Assembly (NCBI RefSeq): GCF_049675895.1 | Contig: NZ_CP183834.1 | Coordinates: forward strand, 496,001-560,000 | DNA length: 64,000 nt | From: Ampullimonas aquatilis | GTDB taxonomy: Bacteria > Pseudomonadota > Gammaproteobacteria > Burkholderiales > Burkholderiaceae_D | Reading direction: 5' to 3' | Shown here: in pieces, positions 17,328 through 24,981 of the stretch | Layout of the letters: every line of letters starts with the position of its first letter | How positions within the stretch are numbered: position 1 is the first letter of the stretch | Translations under genes and position numbers: made by a program | The notes under the pieces: model-generated | Seen by the model: only the letters and a program-made list of their open reading frames with translations | Told to the model about the DNA's origin: nothing | Databases searched by the model: none

Positions 17328-17981
17328 ATGAAGGGCGTGATTCAGGCAGCATTCAAAATGTGGGCAGGTGTTGGCAAGCAGCAGCGTACCTGGCTGCTGA
17401 CGAGTGCGTTGGCCAGTGCTTTGACATTCATCAGCTTGCCAGCACTGGCTGGTGCGCAAAAAGAGGAGCAACTGGCCGATAGCATCAGAACGGCGATGGC
17501 CAATGCCATTGCCGATGCGCGCCCGCCACGGCCGCATTTCGACAAAATTGAGGATCGCATTATCTATCTGAACTGGCTGGGTGAGATGAGTACCCGCTTA
17601 AAAGCCCGTCATCCCAACGACCAAGCCCGCGTGGAATTCTTGGAGACCATCTATTACGAGGCTTCGCGAGCGGGGCTGGAGCCTTCGCTGGTGCTGGGGC
17701 TGATTGAGGTCGAAAGTAATTTTCGCAAGTACGCCATCAGCATCGTCGGTGCCCGTGGCCTGATGCAGGTCATGCCATTCTGGTCACGCCAGATTGGCGA
17801 TGGTGATGCCGGCAAGCTGTTTCATATGCAGAACAATCTGCGTTATGGCTGCACCATCCTGCGTCATTATCTGGATATTGAAAAAGGTGATTTGTATCTG
17901 GCCCTGGGCCGCTATAACGGGAGCCGTGGCAAACCTGAGTATCCCAATGCTGTGCAACGCAGCTGGGTGCACTGGAAGTGA
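17328..17981 (+). CDS. Lytic transglycosylase (SLT domain)
   Basis: A roughly 217-residue exported murein lytic transglycosylase that cleaves the glycan strand to a 1,6-anhydro product. A hydrophobic signal segment (LLTSALASALTFISLPALAGA) precedes the SLT domain. The catalytic Glu is in GLIEVESNF, followed by GARGLMQVMPFW and ALGRYNGSRGKPEYPNAV, all standard. The true start is uncertain: ATG 17328, ATG 17358 and a TTG overlapping the proS stop are in frame, and none has a strong ribosome-binding site. The closeness to proS suggests co-transcription. Confidence 0.88.
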   Translation: MKGVIQAAFKMWAGVGKQQRTWLLTSALASALTFISLPALAGAQKEEQLADSIRTAMANAIADARPPRPHFDKIEDRIIYLNWLGEMSTRLKARHPNDQARVEFLETIYYEASRAGLEPSLVLGLIEVESNFRKYAISIVGARGLMQVMPFWSRQIGDGDAGKLFHMQNNLRYGCTILRHYLDIEKGDLYLALGRYNGSRGKPEYPNAVQRSWVHWK

Positions 17982-17986
17982 GTGAA

Positions 17987-18009
17987 CAGGTAACGTGTCA
18001 CGTTACCTG
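17987..18009. repeat. Near-perfect 23-bp palindrome after the transglycosylase gene
   Basis: CAGGTAACGTG and CACGTTACCTG are perfect inverse copies around a single T, starting six bases after the stop codon. There is no T-run, so it is either a stabilising 3' hairpin or a DNA-binding site. Confidence 0.7.
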
Positions 18010-18749
18010 ATGGGCATATGGATCAGCAAATTGGCTGTCCGGTGAACAGCCAGTGACCATGCCATTCCTTTTCGCTGATTTATTTCAGGGGGATTCCCAG
18101 ACAAGTTACTCATTGAGTTGCTTGTCTAGTAACGATGTCCGTGACAAATATTTAAATTTTCAATTTAAAAAATGCTTTTTCAAAGATCTGATGAAGAATT
18201 GAGCAGATTGCTCGCTTCATGAAGGTGTTGTTAAGTATGGTCTGCCAGATAGAGAAAATGAGCCTGTGCAGGCCTTTCAAGTTATCGCTAGCATTAAAGT
18301 TTCTTCAGTAAGTAGCGGGTAAAACCCATCTTCGGCCATAGTTTGAGCCACATCAAATACCTGACTGTGACACGTTGAGGCATATCAACCTGCCAAGCCA
18401 GGCATCGCCTTAAAGTTAAGCCAGCAATTAAACAGAATCAGATGAGCAATAGATTTCTGGTTTTGCGTTGCAATAGCAGGACGATTTTATTTGAACAACG
18501 GGTAGCACAGCAGCTTGTTTTTGGAAAATCAGGTGTAAGTCACTGGTTAGTTGGTTTTCAGTTTTGCATGATTGAGTAGCCAGTTTGAATTTATTGGAAT
18601 TTTCAATATGGATTGAAAATCATGATTCCGTTTGGAAATCCTTGTGTTTAAAGGCTTTCAAGTGATTCTGGTGAATTTTCCATTGATCTGATGGTTGTGG
18701 CGTAAAAGTTGCGCATTGATGACTCGCAGTAATGGAGGAGTGAATGTGG

Positions 18750-18811
18750 GTAAATTGTTGCGACGCGTTAAGTGGGTCTTGAGTGAATCATTAAGCGGGC
18801 CAACAATTTAC
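18750..18811. repeat. 11-bp inverted repeat upstream of ompW
   Basis: GTAAATTGTTG (18750-18760) is inverted as CAACAATTTAC (18801-18811), with near-complementary CGCGTTAA / TTAAGCG inside, so a long stem-loop can form. It ends about 190 bases before the likely ompW start and may be part of its leader or an operator pair. Confidence 0.55.
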
Positions 18812-19002
18812 TTAAAAATCAATAATTCAATGACGCGAGGAACCTGTAAATGAATCAAATACTTTCCAAGAGCAAGCAACGCGAGGACATTAGCAAGTCA
18901 CGTCATATTCAGCATGGCGGGGTGACGGACTTGATGATGAGATTTATGAAAATAGTCCCTTCAATGGGCAGACCATCTTTACATACTAAAAAGGAAAGTA
19001 GC

Positions 19003-19617
19003 ATGAAAAAGTCCAGCCTGGCTCTCTTATCGGCTTTGACATTGGGTTCCATCATGGCCGCCCCTGTTATGGCACAATCTGCCGGTGACATTTTGGTTCG
19101 TGGCCGTATCGAACGACTCAAAATGGACGACAAGTCTGACGCCTTTGGTGCCGTACCTGCTGATGCCGTGACCCTGAACAGCAAAACGATTCCTGAAATC
19201 GATTTCACCTACTTTTTTACGCCCAACTTTGCGGCCGAACTGGTTTTGACAATTCCACAATCACAGGATGTCCGATTGTCCGGCACCAAGATTGGTTCGT
19301 TGAAACACTTGCCACCTTCATTGCTGGCGCAGTACCACTTCACGACTGGCACACCGTTCCGTCCTTATATGGGTGCGGGTCTGAACTACACCCGTATCTG
19401 GGGTGTGGATCTGCCAACTGGCCTGTCTTTGGATAACAGCAGCCTGGGTCTGGTGGTTGGTGCCGGTTTTGATTATCAGATCGCACCAAAATGGTATTTG
19501 AACGTGGACGTTAAAAAAATCAGCCTATCCAGCGATTTGAAATCGGGCGGTAGCAAAATCAGTACGGTAAAGCTTGATCCATGGCTCTTCGGTGTGGGTG
19601 TTGGCTACATGTTCTGA
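19003..19617 (+). CDS. ompW: OmpW-family outer membrane protein
   Basis: A 204-residue eight-stranded beta-barrel porin-like protein. The signal peptide (MKKSSLALLSALTLGSIMAAPVMAQ) is clear, followed by the OmpW features GDILVRGRI, the TIPEIDFTYFFTPNFAAEL strand, PSLLAQYHF, and the terminal GVGVGYMF ending in Phe, as needed for barrel assembly. I choose ATG 19003 because AAAGGAAAG sits upstream and the signal peptide begins there. OmpW proteins are thought to admit small hydrophobic molecules. A strong shared terminator follows. Confidence 0.94.
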   Translation: MKKSSLALLSALTLGSIMAAPVMAQSAGDILVRGRIERLKMDDKSDAFGAVPADAVTLNSKTIPEIDFTYFFTPNFAAELVLTIPQSQDVRLSGTKIGSLKHLPPSLLAQYHFTTGTPFRPYMGAGLNYTRIWGVDLPTGLSLDNSSLGLVVGAGFDYQIAPKWYLNVDVKKISLSSDLKSGGSKISTVKLDPWLFGVGVGYMF

Positions 19618-19669
19618 GCATGATGGCATGGGTGCTGGTGGCGGCACCAACAAAAGGCACCAACAAAAA

Positions 19670-19696
19670 AGCGGAACTTCGGTTCCGCTTTTTTTA
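19670..19696. terminator. Bidirectional terminator between ompW and the His-rich gene
   Basis: AGCGGAAC / GTTCCGCT pair around a TTCG tetraloop (19678-19681), with A-run before and T-run after. It can stop transcription in both directions, serving ompW on plus and the convergent small gene on minus. Confidence 0.92.
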
Positions 19697-19722
19697 TGCT
19701 TTTTATATTGTTATCACCTTGA

Positions 19723-19908
19723 TTACTTGGCAGGTGCTTCAGCAGCAGGTGCTGCTGCATCTTTTTTGGCATGATGGTGGTGATGCTTATGTTTTTTGAC
19801 ATGCTTGGCTGCGGCTTCGGCAGGAGCAGCGGTTTCAGCAGGTGCATCAGCTGCAAAAGCAGCAGTAGCAAACATGGCAGCAATCAGAGCGGCGATCAAT
19901 TTGGTCAT
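19723..19908 (-). CDS. Small exported histidine/alanine-rich protein
   Basis: A 61-residue protein: signal peptide MTKLIAALIAAMFATAAFA, an Ala/Pro/Glu-rich mature part, then KHVKKHKHHHHHAKK and another Ala/Pro tail. The signal and the ribosome-binding site GAGGAAAT fix the start at 19908; the in-frame ATG at 19947 is unlikely. The His/Lys cluster suggests metal binding or acid buffering in the periplasm, reminiscent of acid-shock Asr-like proteins, but the function is inferred from composition only. Confidence 0.75.
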   Translation of the reverse strand: MTKLIAALIAAMFATAAFAADAPAETAAPAEAAAKHVKKHKHHHHHAKKDAAAPAAEAPAK

Positions 19909-20137
19909 GATAATTTCCTCAATAGAATAAAAAATGCTGTGGTTCAAGCCACTTCAAGTTTTTAGCATGTTCTATCCCGAAAGGGTTTGTTTACATGGTG
20001 AACAGACACTCGTGATTGATCTGCAGCAAATGGGATGATTGGGTGAGGATCATTGTCATGACTTTGACATGGCGTTGCGACAAGTTGTTTGGGTGTTGTT
20101 AAAAATCAGGCATAACCCGTAGCGTTACAGTCTTTTC

Positions 20138-20166
20138 TTGTGAGAACATCGCTTTTGCGGTATAAA
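20138..20166 (+). promoter_or_regulatory. Sigma-70 promoter for the aroG leader
   Basis: TTGTGA (20138-20143), a 17-base spacer and TATAAA (20161-20166). Transcription would start near 20173, about 15-30 bases before the leader peptide and 290 bases before aroG. Confidence 0.65.
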
Positions 20167-20202
20167 TAGCGAACTTGAATCCATTTTGTGTTACGCGACA
20201 TC

Positions 20203-20280
20203 GTGATCAAAACCATCTCTTCTTACTTTTTTGGCTTCTTTTTTAGCTACCACGCAAATACGGCGGAGGAAGAGGGTTAG
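20203..20280 (+). CDS. Putative phenylalanine/tyrosine leader peptide of aroG
   Basis: A 25-codon reading frame from GTG 20203 (or 30 codons from GTG 20188) to TAG 20278-20280. Its middle reads SSYFFGFFFSYH: five Phe and two Tyr codons in nine positions, closely resembling the pheA leader peptide of enterobacteria in composition, not in sequence. It sits between a sigma-70 promoter and a strong terminator that precedes aroG, a Phe/Tyr pathway gene. Within it, CTCTTCTT (20217-20224) can pair with AGGAAGAG (20267-20274), and GGCGG (20262-20266) can pair with the CCGCC of the terminator. These are the elements needed for attenuation. Weakness: both starts are GTG and the ribosome-binding site is poor. 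Confidence 0.65.
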   Translation: MIKTISSYFFGFFFSYHANTAEEEG

Positions 20281-20303
20281 ATTCAACCTGAATACCACAA
20301 AAA

Positions 20304-20334
20304 ACCGCCAGCAAAAAACTGGCGGTTTTTTTTT
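20304..20334 (+). terminator. Attenuator terminator upstream of aroG
   Basis: ACCGCCAG (20304-20311) pairs with CTGGCGGT (20319-20326) around an A-rich seven-base loop, followed by nine T. No ordinary gene lies upstream on this strand, so the terminator most likely acts on the aroG leader transcript. Confidence 0.85.
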
Positions 20335-20353
20335 GACCACAGGCAGACCTTAG

Positions 20354-20385
20354 GCAGCTGTATTAATAGTCGTATTGACAGCTGC
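20354..20385 (+). repeat. 8-bp hairpin in the aroG leader
   Basis: GCAGCTGT (20354-20361) and ACAGCTGC (20378-20385) form a perfect stem between the attenuator and the aroG ribosome-binding site. It lacks a T-run and may stabilise the mRNA or influence initiation. Confidence 0.5.
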
Positions 20386-20462
20386 ATTTGCAACCGGATT
20401 TGTAACCATAACCAATTACTTGTTTAACCAATTGGCAAGACCATTTATACCAAGGAGCAATC

Positions 20463-21530
20463 ATGACACTGAGTACCGATGATGTGAGGATCAAAGAATT
20501 AAAAGAACTGGTTCCTCCGTCCCATCTGCTGCGCGAGTTTCCCGTTACTGAAGTGGCGTCCCAGACAACGTTTAACAGCCGTGCGGCATTGCATCGGATA
20601 TTGCATGGCATGGATGATCGCCTGATGGTCATCATTGGCCCTTGTTCTGTTCATGATCCCAAGGCTGCGCTGGAATATGCGGGCCGTCTGATAAAAGAGC
20701 GCACCCGTTTTGCGGGCGAGCTGGAAATCGTGATGCGTGTTTATTTTGAAAAACCCCGCACTACGGTGGGTTGGAAAGGTCTGATCAACGACCCTTATAT
20801 GGATGGTAGCTTCCGCATCAATGATGGTCTGCGCATGGCGCGCCAGTTGTTGCTGGAAATCAACAGCATGGGTCTGCCAGCCGGTACCGAGTTCCTCGAT
20901 ACCATCAGCCCGCAATATGTGGCCGATCTCGTGTCCTGGGGCGCAATCGGTGCCCGTACGACTGAATCTCAGGTGCATCGTGAGCTGGCTTCCGGCTTGT
21001 CTTGTCCAGTCGGTTTTAAAAATGGCACCGATGGCAATGTGAAGATTGCCATTGATGCGATCAAGGCTGCGTCCCAGCCGCATCACTTTCTGTCAGTGAC
21101 CAAGGCGGGACATTCTGCGATTGTGTCGACTTCTGGCAATGAAGACTGCCACGTGATCTTGCGCGGTGGCAAGGCACCCAATTATGATGCGGCCAGTGTA
21201 GATGCTGCTTGCAAGGATATTTCTGCAGCCGGTTTGGCCGCCCGTCTGATGATTGATACCAGCCACGCCAATAGCAGCAAAAAACCCGAAAACCAGGTGC
21301 CAGTGGCTGCCAATATCGCCGAGCAAATTGCCGGTGGTGATGAGCGTATTGTGGGGCTGATGGTAGAAAGCCATCTGGTGGCCGGTCGTCAAGATCTGGT
21401 GCCAGGCAAACCGCTGGTCTATGGCCAGAGCGTGACCGATGGTTGTATCAATTGGGAAGACTCGCTCAAGGTACTTGAAGGCTTGGCCAGTGCTGTCTTG
21501 GCACGCCGTCAAAAGCGTGTTGCCGAGTAA
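20463..21530 (+). CDS. aroG: 3-deoxy-7-phosphoheptulonate synthase (class I DAHP synthase)
   Basis: A 355-residue enzyme condensing phosphoenolpyruvate and erythrose 4-phosphate, the first step of the shikimate pathway. Recognisable blocks are VIIGPCSVHDPKAALEYA, MRVYFEKPRTTVGWKGLINDP, AGTEFLDTISPQY, GARTTESQVHRELASGLS and GFKNGTDGN. This is the AroG/AroF/AroH type; which aromatic amino acid inhibits it cannot be read directly. AAGGAG lies just upstream of the ATG. The leader with Phe/Tyr codons and a terminator suggests control by charged tRNA-Phe, which would favour a Phe-related isozyme. Confidence 0.96.
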   Translation: MTLSTDDVRIKELKELVPPSHLLREFPVTEVASQTTFNSRAALHRILHGMDDRLMVIIGPCSVHDPKAALEYAGRLIKERTRFAGELEIVMRVYFEKPRTTVGWKGLINDPYMDGSFRINDGLRMARQLLLEINSMGLPAGTEFLDTISPQYVADLVSWGAIGARTTESQVHRELASGLSCPVGFKNGTDGNVKIAIDAIKAASQPHHFLSVTKAGHSAIVSTSGNEDCHVILRGGKAPNYDAASVDAACKDISAAGLAARLMIDTSHANSSKKPENQVPVAANIAEQIAGGDERIVGLMVESHLVAGRQDLVPGKPLVYGQSVTDGCINWEDSLKVLEGLASAVLARRQKRVAE

Positions 21531-21535
21531 TTATT

Positions 21536-21560
21536 GGCGCGCTTGAGCGCGCCTTCCTTT
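21536..21560 (+). terminator. First hairpin after aroG
   Basis: GGCGCGC (21536-21542) and GCGCGCC (21547-21553) around TTGA, five bases after the stop. The T-tract is interrupted (TTCCTTT), so it may be a weak terminator backed up by the second one downstream. Confidence 0.7.
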
Positions 21561-21594
21561 GCTTTAATGATGGTGTTGCTTTGAGTACTTTAAA

Positions 21595-21669
21595 GGTAGT
21601 ATCCATTAAAAAAGCCCCTTATAAGTGCGATTTATAAGGGGCTTTTTTTATACCCTTAGAGGGTATATT
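21595..21669 (+). repeat. Dispersed element, copy C, containing a terminator
   Basis: Left edge GGTAGTAT (21595-21602), AGTGC at about positions 29-33 and right edge ATACCC-TTAGA-GGGTATATT ending at 21669. It is one or two bases longer than the 73-nt copies. Unlike the others, its interior is a perfect terminator stem. Confidence 0.65.
21608..21649. terminator. Bidirectional terminator between aroG and the oxidase gene
   Basis: GCCCCTTATAA (21614-21624) pairs with TTATAAGGGGC (21632-21642), flanked by A-run and T-run so it works on both strands. It serves the convergent aroG and galactose-oxidase-like genes. Confidence 0.92.
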
Positions 21670-21683
21670 TTTAGCGAGCTAAC

Positions 21684-24641
21684 TTAGTTCAACAGATAGC
21701 AGGCTTTACTCTTGTACCAGATGGGGTCCAGTCCAAAGGCGGTGGCATTGCAGTCGGCGCCATTGCTGAAGCTGCGTTCAACAAAGTGACTGTCTGCGCC
21801 AAAACGCAGGGTTCGCGTGCCGGTGAAGGTGCAGCGACCACCTTCGACAGCGCATTGGCTGCTGGTTTTTTCTGCTTGCCAATTACTCCAGGTGACACCA
21901 TCGGTCGTGCTCACCACATTGACAGCCGTGCTACTGCAACTGGTGGCAGCGTAGCTGATACCTTGTGGGCGTACATGGATGGGTGTGGCAGCGGCGTTGC
22001 TGACGCAACCGCTCAGAGATTGCCAGCTACTCCAGCCGGTGCGCCAATCCCAGGTTTTTTTCCAGAGCGCGTTATCGGTGCCACGTACCAGCACATCAAA
22101 CAACCAGTCACCGGTAAAGCGCCAGGTTGAAGTCGGTGCGCCAGTGGCATTAAAGCCCAGGTCTTCCCATTCAAAGGTCTGTCCGCCATCAGCCGAATAT
22201 CCAAACTGTACGGCGCGGTTGCTGCAACTGATGTATTGCACCAGGGCTTCGTTGTAGGAGGTGCTCAGACCAGGTTTTTCGGCACTACAGGCAGCGATGG
22301 TTTTGGCTTCAATAAATTTGCCAGCACGATAGCGCTGCAATACCACGCTATTGTCGGAACAGGCTTGACCAACGCTGATCAGATCGCCATTACTGAGCGG
22401 AGCGATGACTTCATTGCCATTGATACAAGGTTGCACGGGGGTAGCATCCACCTTGGCACAGTGCAGGGCAAACTGATTCACACTAGTGCCTGCTTTGCCT
22501 GCAACACCGATCGCGGCAGTACCGGTTGGGCAGCTGGTCAATCCATTATTGGTGTCCCCGGTGCCACCTACGGCACCCAGCAGGGTTTTGTCGGCGTTGA
22601 CTTGTCCATAGGCTTTCAGGCTCGAGCACTGCAAGTCGAGTGCGGTCAGGCCCGTGCCGCTACGTGATACAAAACCGCTGACGGCGCTATCACCCGGACA
22701 CTCTTTGTAAAACACGCTGCCGCCTTCACCGCCTGCCTTGCCACCCATATAAGGGTCAGTCAGACGATGGCCAGTGAGTTTGTCGACGCGGGCACATAAA
22801 GGTGAAACCTGATCGATCACACCACTGAAGCGGCCAACCACACCGACCATGACTTCATCGGTATAGCAGGGCATGACAAAGTCGGTGCCAGTGCTGCCAC
22901 CCACCGCGGTGGTGGCGTTGTATTGATGCCAGCGCTGATCCAGCCTGGGGTTGGCGGCGATATTGATTTTAATGATCTTGGCAACTGACGGCACATTTTG
23001 CGCATCCAGTGCAAACAACATGTAATAGCCGGGCGGGAAGGTGGCGGCATTGGCTGGCAGTTGCACCTTGAGCGTATTGCCAGTGGTGCTAAAACTTGGC
23101 TCGATAAATAACTGATCAAAGTTGAAAGAGTGCGTCACCGAGCCGGTCTTGACCATGGTCACGCGTTGAATCGCGCTGGTGTGAGTAAACTGCACATCAA
23201 TCGCATCACCCGGATTGGCGACCGTGGGCACACTGGTCAACACCGGCCGTGCAGCCCATTGTGCGTTGGCGTTAAACAAATACGAAGGGTAATAAATTTC
23301 GGCATTGGTATTGGTTTGTGGACCAGGCGCGCCGCCACCGGCAATCAGTACGGAGGCATCGGGTAACAGCAAGGCGGTGGAGTGATACAGCCGTGCCTTG
23401 ATAGCTGCAGCACCGATGGTCCAGTTACCGGTGGTCGGGTCCCAGATCTCGGCCTTGGTATTTAAGCCGGTCAGCGTATTGGCCACTTCACTGCCGCCTG
23501 TAGATAACACTTTGCCATTGGGCAACATGGTCATGGTCAGCCATTGCCGTTGAGTGGATAAATCGCCTACCTGAATCACGTTCGGGGTAGTACCGTTAAA
23601 GTCTACCACTACGGTGCCTTTGGAGTTGCCGCCACCCTGAATGATGCGTCCGGGTGCAAACATTGCGGCACTGGCGGTGGTACCGGCAAAGCCGCTGGCC
23701 AGATTGGTCAGCGTGGTGACACTGCCGTTACCAGCGGTGTTGATGTAGTACATCTTGCCATTGGAGTCGATACCAAAGACGCGACCATCGCTGGACAAAA
23801 AGTTATGCGGATACCAGTAGCTGAGCGCGCTGGTGCCAGCCGTACTCAGGAGCTGGGTGACGCCATTGCTTTTGCGTAGCTCGGGGAAATCTGTGCCGCC
23901 GCTGCCACCCTGGATGTAAATATTGCCGTCGGTCAGGGCGATGGAGGATGAATACCAGCGTGGTCGTTGCAGGTTGGCGCCACTTTGCAGATTATTGGTA
24001 TTGGCAAAAAAGATCGTCGTGTTGTTATTGGGCTGGTTGAGCGTTGGCCGTGTTGGCAACGGATCGGGCGAGGTGTTGGGGTTGATGTCACCCCCTGCAA
24101 TAAACAGATCACCGGTGCTAGGAATCAGCACTTGCGAACTGCAAAAGATATCGGTGCCAGTGCTGTTGGGTAATACGGTATGGCCGGTATTGATATCACC
24201 GGCGCTGGCATCCCAAATATCATAATTAAATTTTGCAGTTTGCTGACCTTCCTTGGTGGTGCCATAGGTCATCACGCGACCATCGGGCAAGAGCGCGGTG
24301 TGAATCGCAATCAAAGGCCAGGCACCGACATCGGTCCACATGCCATTGACTGGCGCGTCGGCAGTCGGTGCGAGCGAGGTAGACAGCGCACCCTGTTTTT
24401 TGACCATGAAGCTCTGACCGTTTACCGCATTTTCGGTGCTGTATGAAGGGCCTTGCGCAACGCTTTTGCTATCCGAGCTGTTACTACCAGTCAGATCATT
24501 GCCGCCGCCGCAACCCGCCAATATCAGCGCCAGAATGCTGGCACTACCCAGCCGATATGAATGTTGGCGTTGATAACGTAAAAACGCGCGCGCAGCCGCA
24601 ACGGGCCGTCGTGCCTGGCACGAAGCTGGAATGGAAAACAT
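21684..24641 (-). CDS. Galactose-oxidase-like (copper radical oxidase) lipoprotein
   Basis: A 985-residue surface or periplasmic protein. The signal ends LILAGC, so Cys44 should be lipidated. Residues about 95-565 form a Kelch-type propeller plus the DUF1929 C-terminal domain of galactose and glyoxal oxidases. All expected copper-site residues can be matched: Cys167 (IFCSS), Tyr230 (RPRWYSS), Tyr419 and His420 (RLYHS) and His504 (VTHSFNFDQ). So a functional Cys-Tyr cofactor is plausible. The C-terminal ~400 residues hold repeated Cys-containing modules (CYTDEVMVGVVGRF, CPGDSAVSGF, CPTGTAAIGVAG) and a lectin-like stretch (TDNALWKKTWDWRTGWSSW). The substrate is unknown. Start ATG 24641 is preferred; the frame opens 12 bases earlier. 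Confidence 0.85.
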   Translation of the reverse strand: MFSIPASCQARRPVAAARAFLRYQRQHSYRLGSASILALILAGCGGGNDLTGSNSSDSKSVAQGPSYSTENAVNGQSFMVKKQGALSTSLAPTADAPVNGMWTDVGAWPLIAIHTALLPDGRVMTYGTTKEGQQTAKFNYDIWDASAGDINTGHTVLPNSTGTDIFCSSQVLIPSTGDLFIAGGDINPNTSPDPLPTRPTLNQPNNNTTIFFANTNNLQSGANLQRPRWYSSSIALTDGNIYIQGGSGGTDFPELRKSNGVTQLLSTAGTSALSYWYPHNFLSSDGRVFGIDSNGKMYYINTAGNGSVTTLTNLASGFAGTTASAAMFAPGRIIQGGGNSKGTVVVDFNGTTPNVIQVGDLSTQRQWLTMTMLPNGKVLSTGGSEVANTLTGLNTKAEIWDPTTGNWTIGAAAIKARLYHSTALLLPDASVLIAGGGAPGPQTNTNAEIYYPSYLFNANAQWAARPVLTSVPTVANPGDAIDVQFTHTSAIQRVTMVKTGSVTHSFNFDQLFIEPSFSTTGNTLKVQLPANAATFPPGYYMLFALDAQNVPSVAKIIKINIAANPRLDQRWHQYNATTAVGGSTGTDFVMPCYTDEVMVGVVGRFSGVIDQVSPLCARVDKLTGHRLTDPYMGGKAGGEGGSVFYKECPGDSAVSGFVSRSGTGLTALDLQCSSLKAYGQVNADKTLLGAVGGTGDTNNGLTSCPTGTAAIGVAGKAGTSVNQFALHCAKVDATPVQPCINGNEVIAPLSNGDLISVGQACSDNSVVLQRYRAGKFIEAKTIAACSAEKPGLSTSYNEALVQYISCSNRAVQFGYSADGGQTFEWEDLGFNATGAPTSTWRFTGDWLFDVLVRGTDNALWKKTWDWRTGWSSWQSLSGCVSNAAATPIHVRPQGISYAATSCSSTAVNVVSTTDGVTWSNWQAEKTSSQCAVEGGRCTFTGTRTLRFGADSHFVERSFSNGADCNATAFGLDPIWYKSKACYLLN

Positions 24642-24716
24642 GAACACCCCCAAAGAAATTTGATGCTATTTTTTGGAAGGCTTCGGCAAACTCTGTGCCA
24701 GAATATTAAATTTAAT

Positions 24717-24742
24717 AAAATCAATAGCTTGAGATTGATTTT
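24717..24742. repeat. 9-bp inverted repeat upstream of the oxidase gene
   Basis: AAAATCAAT (24717-24725) and ATTGATTTT (24734-24742) are perfect inverse copies eight bases apart, about 75 bases upstream of the oxidase start. It resembles an operator. The rest of this 339-base gap holds copy D of the dispersed element and no gene. Confidence 0.5.
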
Positions 24743-24908
24743 TGATTGCTGCAAAAAAGGTATGTCAATATTGCCGACACTTGGTGACGGAATAATTGGC
24801 ATTCAGAGGTGGCAAAAAATAGGTATTGTGGCGATTTCTCAGCCCAAAAGCGACTTCCGAGATATGCCACAAAAAGATAGGCTATGCACGCTAAAGCCAG
24901 TTCTTAGT

Positions 24909-24981
24909 GGAGTATCAGTAAAAACTGGCTGTTTAAGTACTTTTTATATGGTTAATAAAAAATACTCATATGGAGTATATT
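24909..24981 (+). repeat. Dispersed 73-nt element, copy D (oxidase-tolC)
   Basis: Left edge GGAGTAT (24909-24915), AGTAC at positions 28-32, then AATACTC-ATAT-GGAGTATATT at the right edge (24962-24981). It is the cleanest copy. Its last base is the last base of the tolC stop codon on the other strand, so the element abuts the gene exactly. Confidence 0.75.

Larger units (their letters stand above)
17982..19002. other. 1-kb gene-free gap with several hairpins
   Basis: I find no credible coding sequence in this 1,021-base stretch. It does hold several inverted repeats: a near-perfect palindrome at 17987-18009 (11-bp arms, one-base centre), TGGCTGT/ACAGCCA at 18032-18052, AGACAAG/CTTGTCT at 18099-18127, and an 11-bp pair at 18750-18811 upstream of ompW. 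The frame of ompW stays open 153 bases upstream of its likely start, but that extension has no signal peptide or conservation I can see. The gap could contain a small RNA or a decayed gene. Confidence 0.5.
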
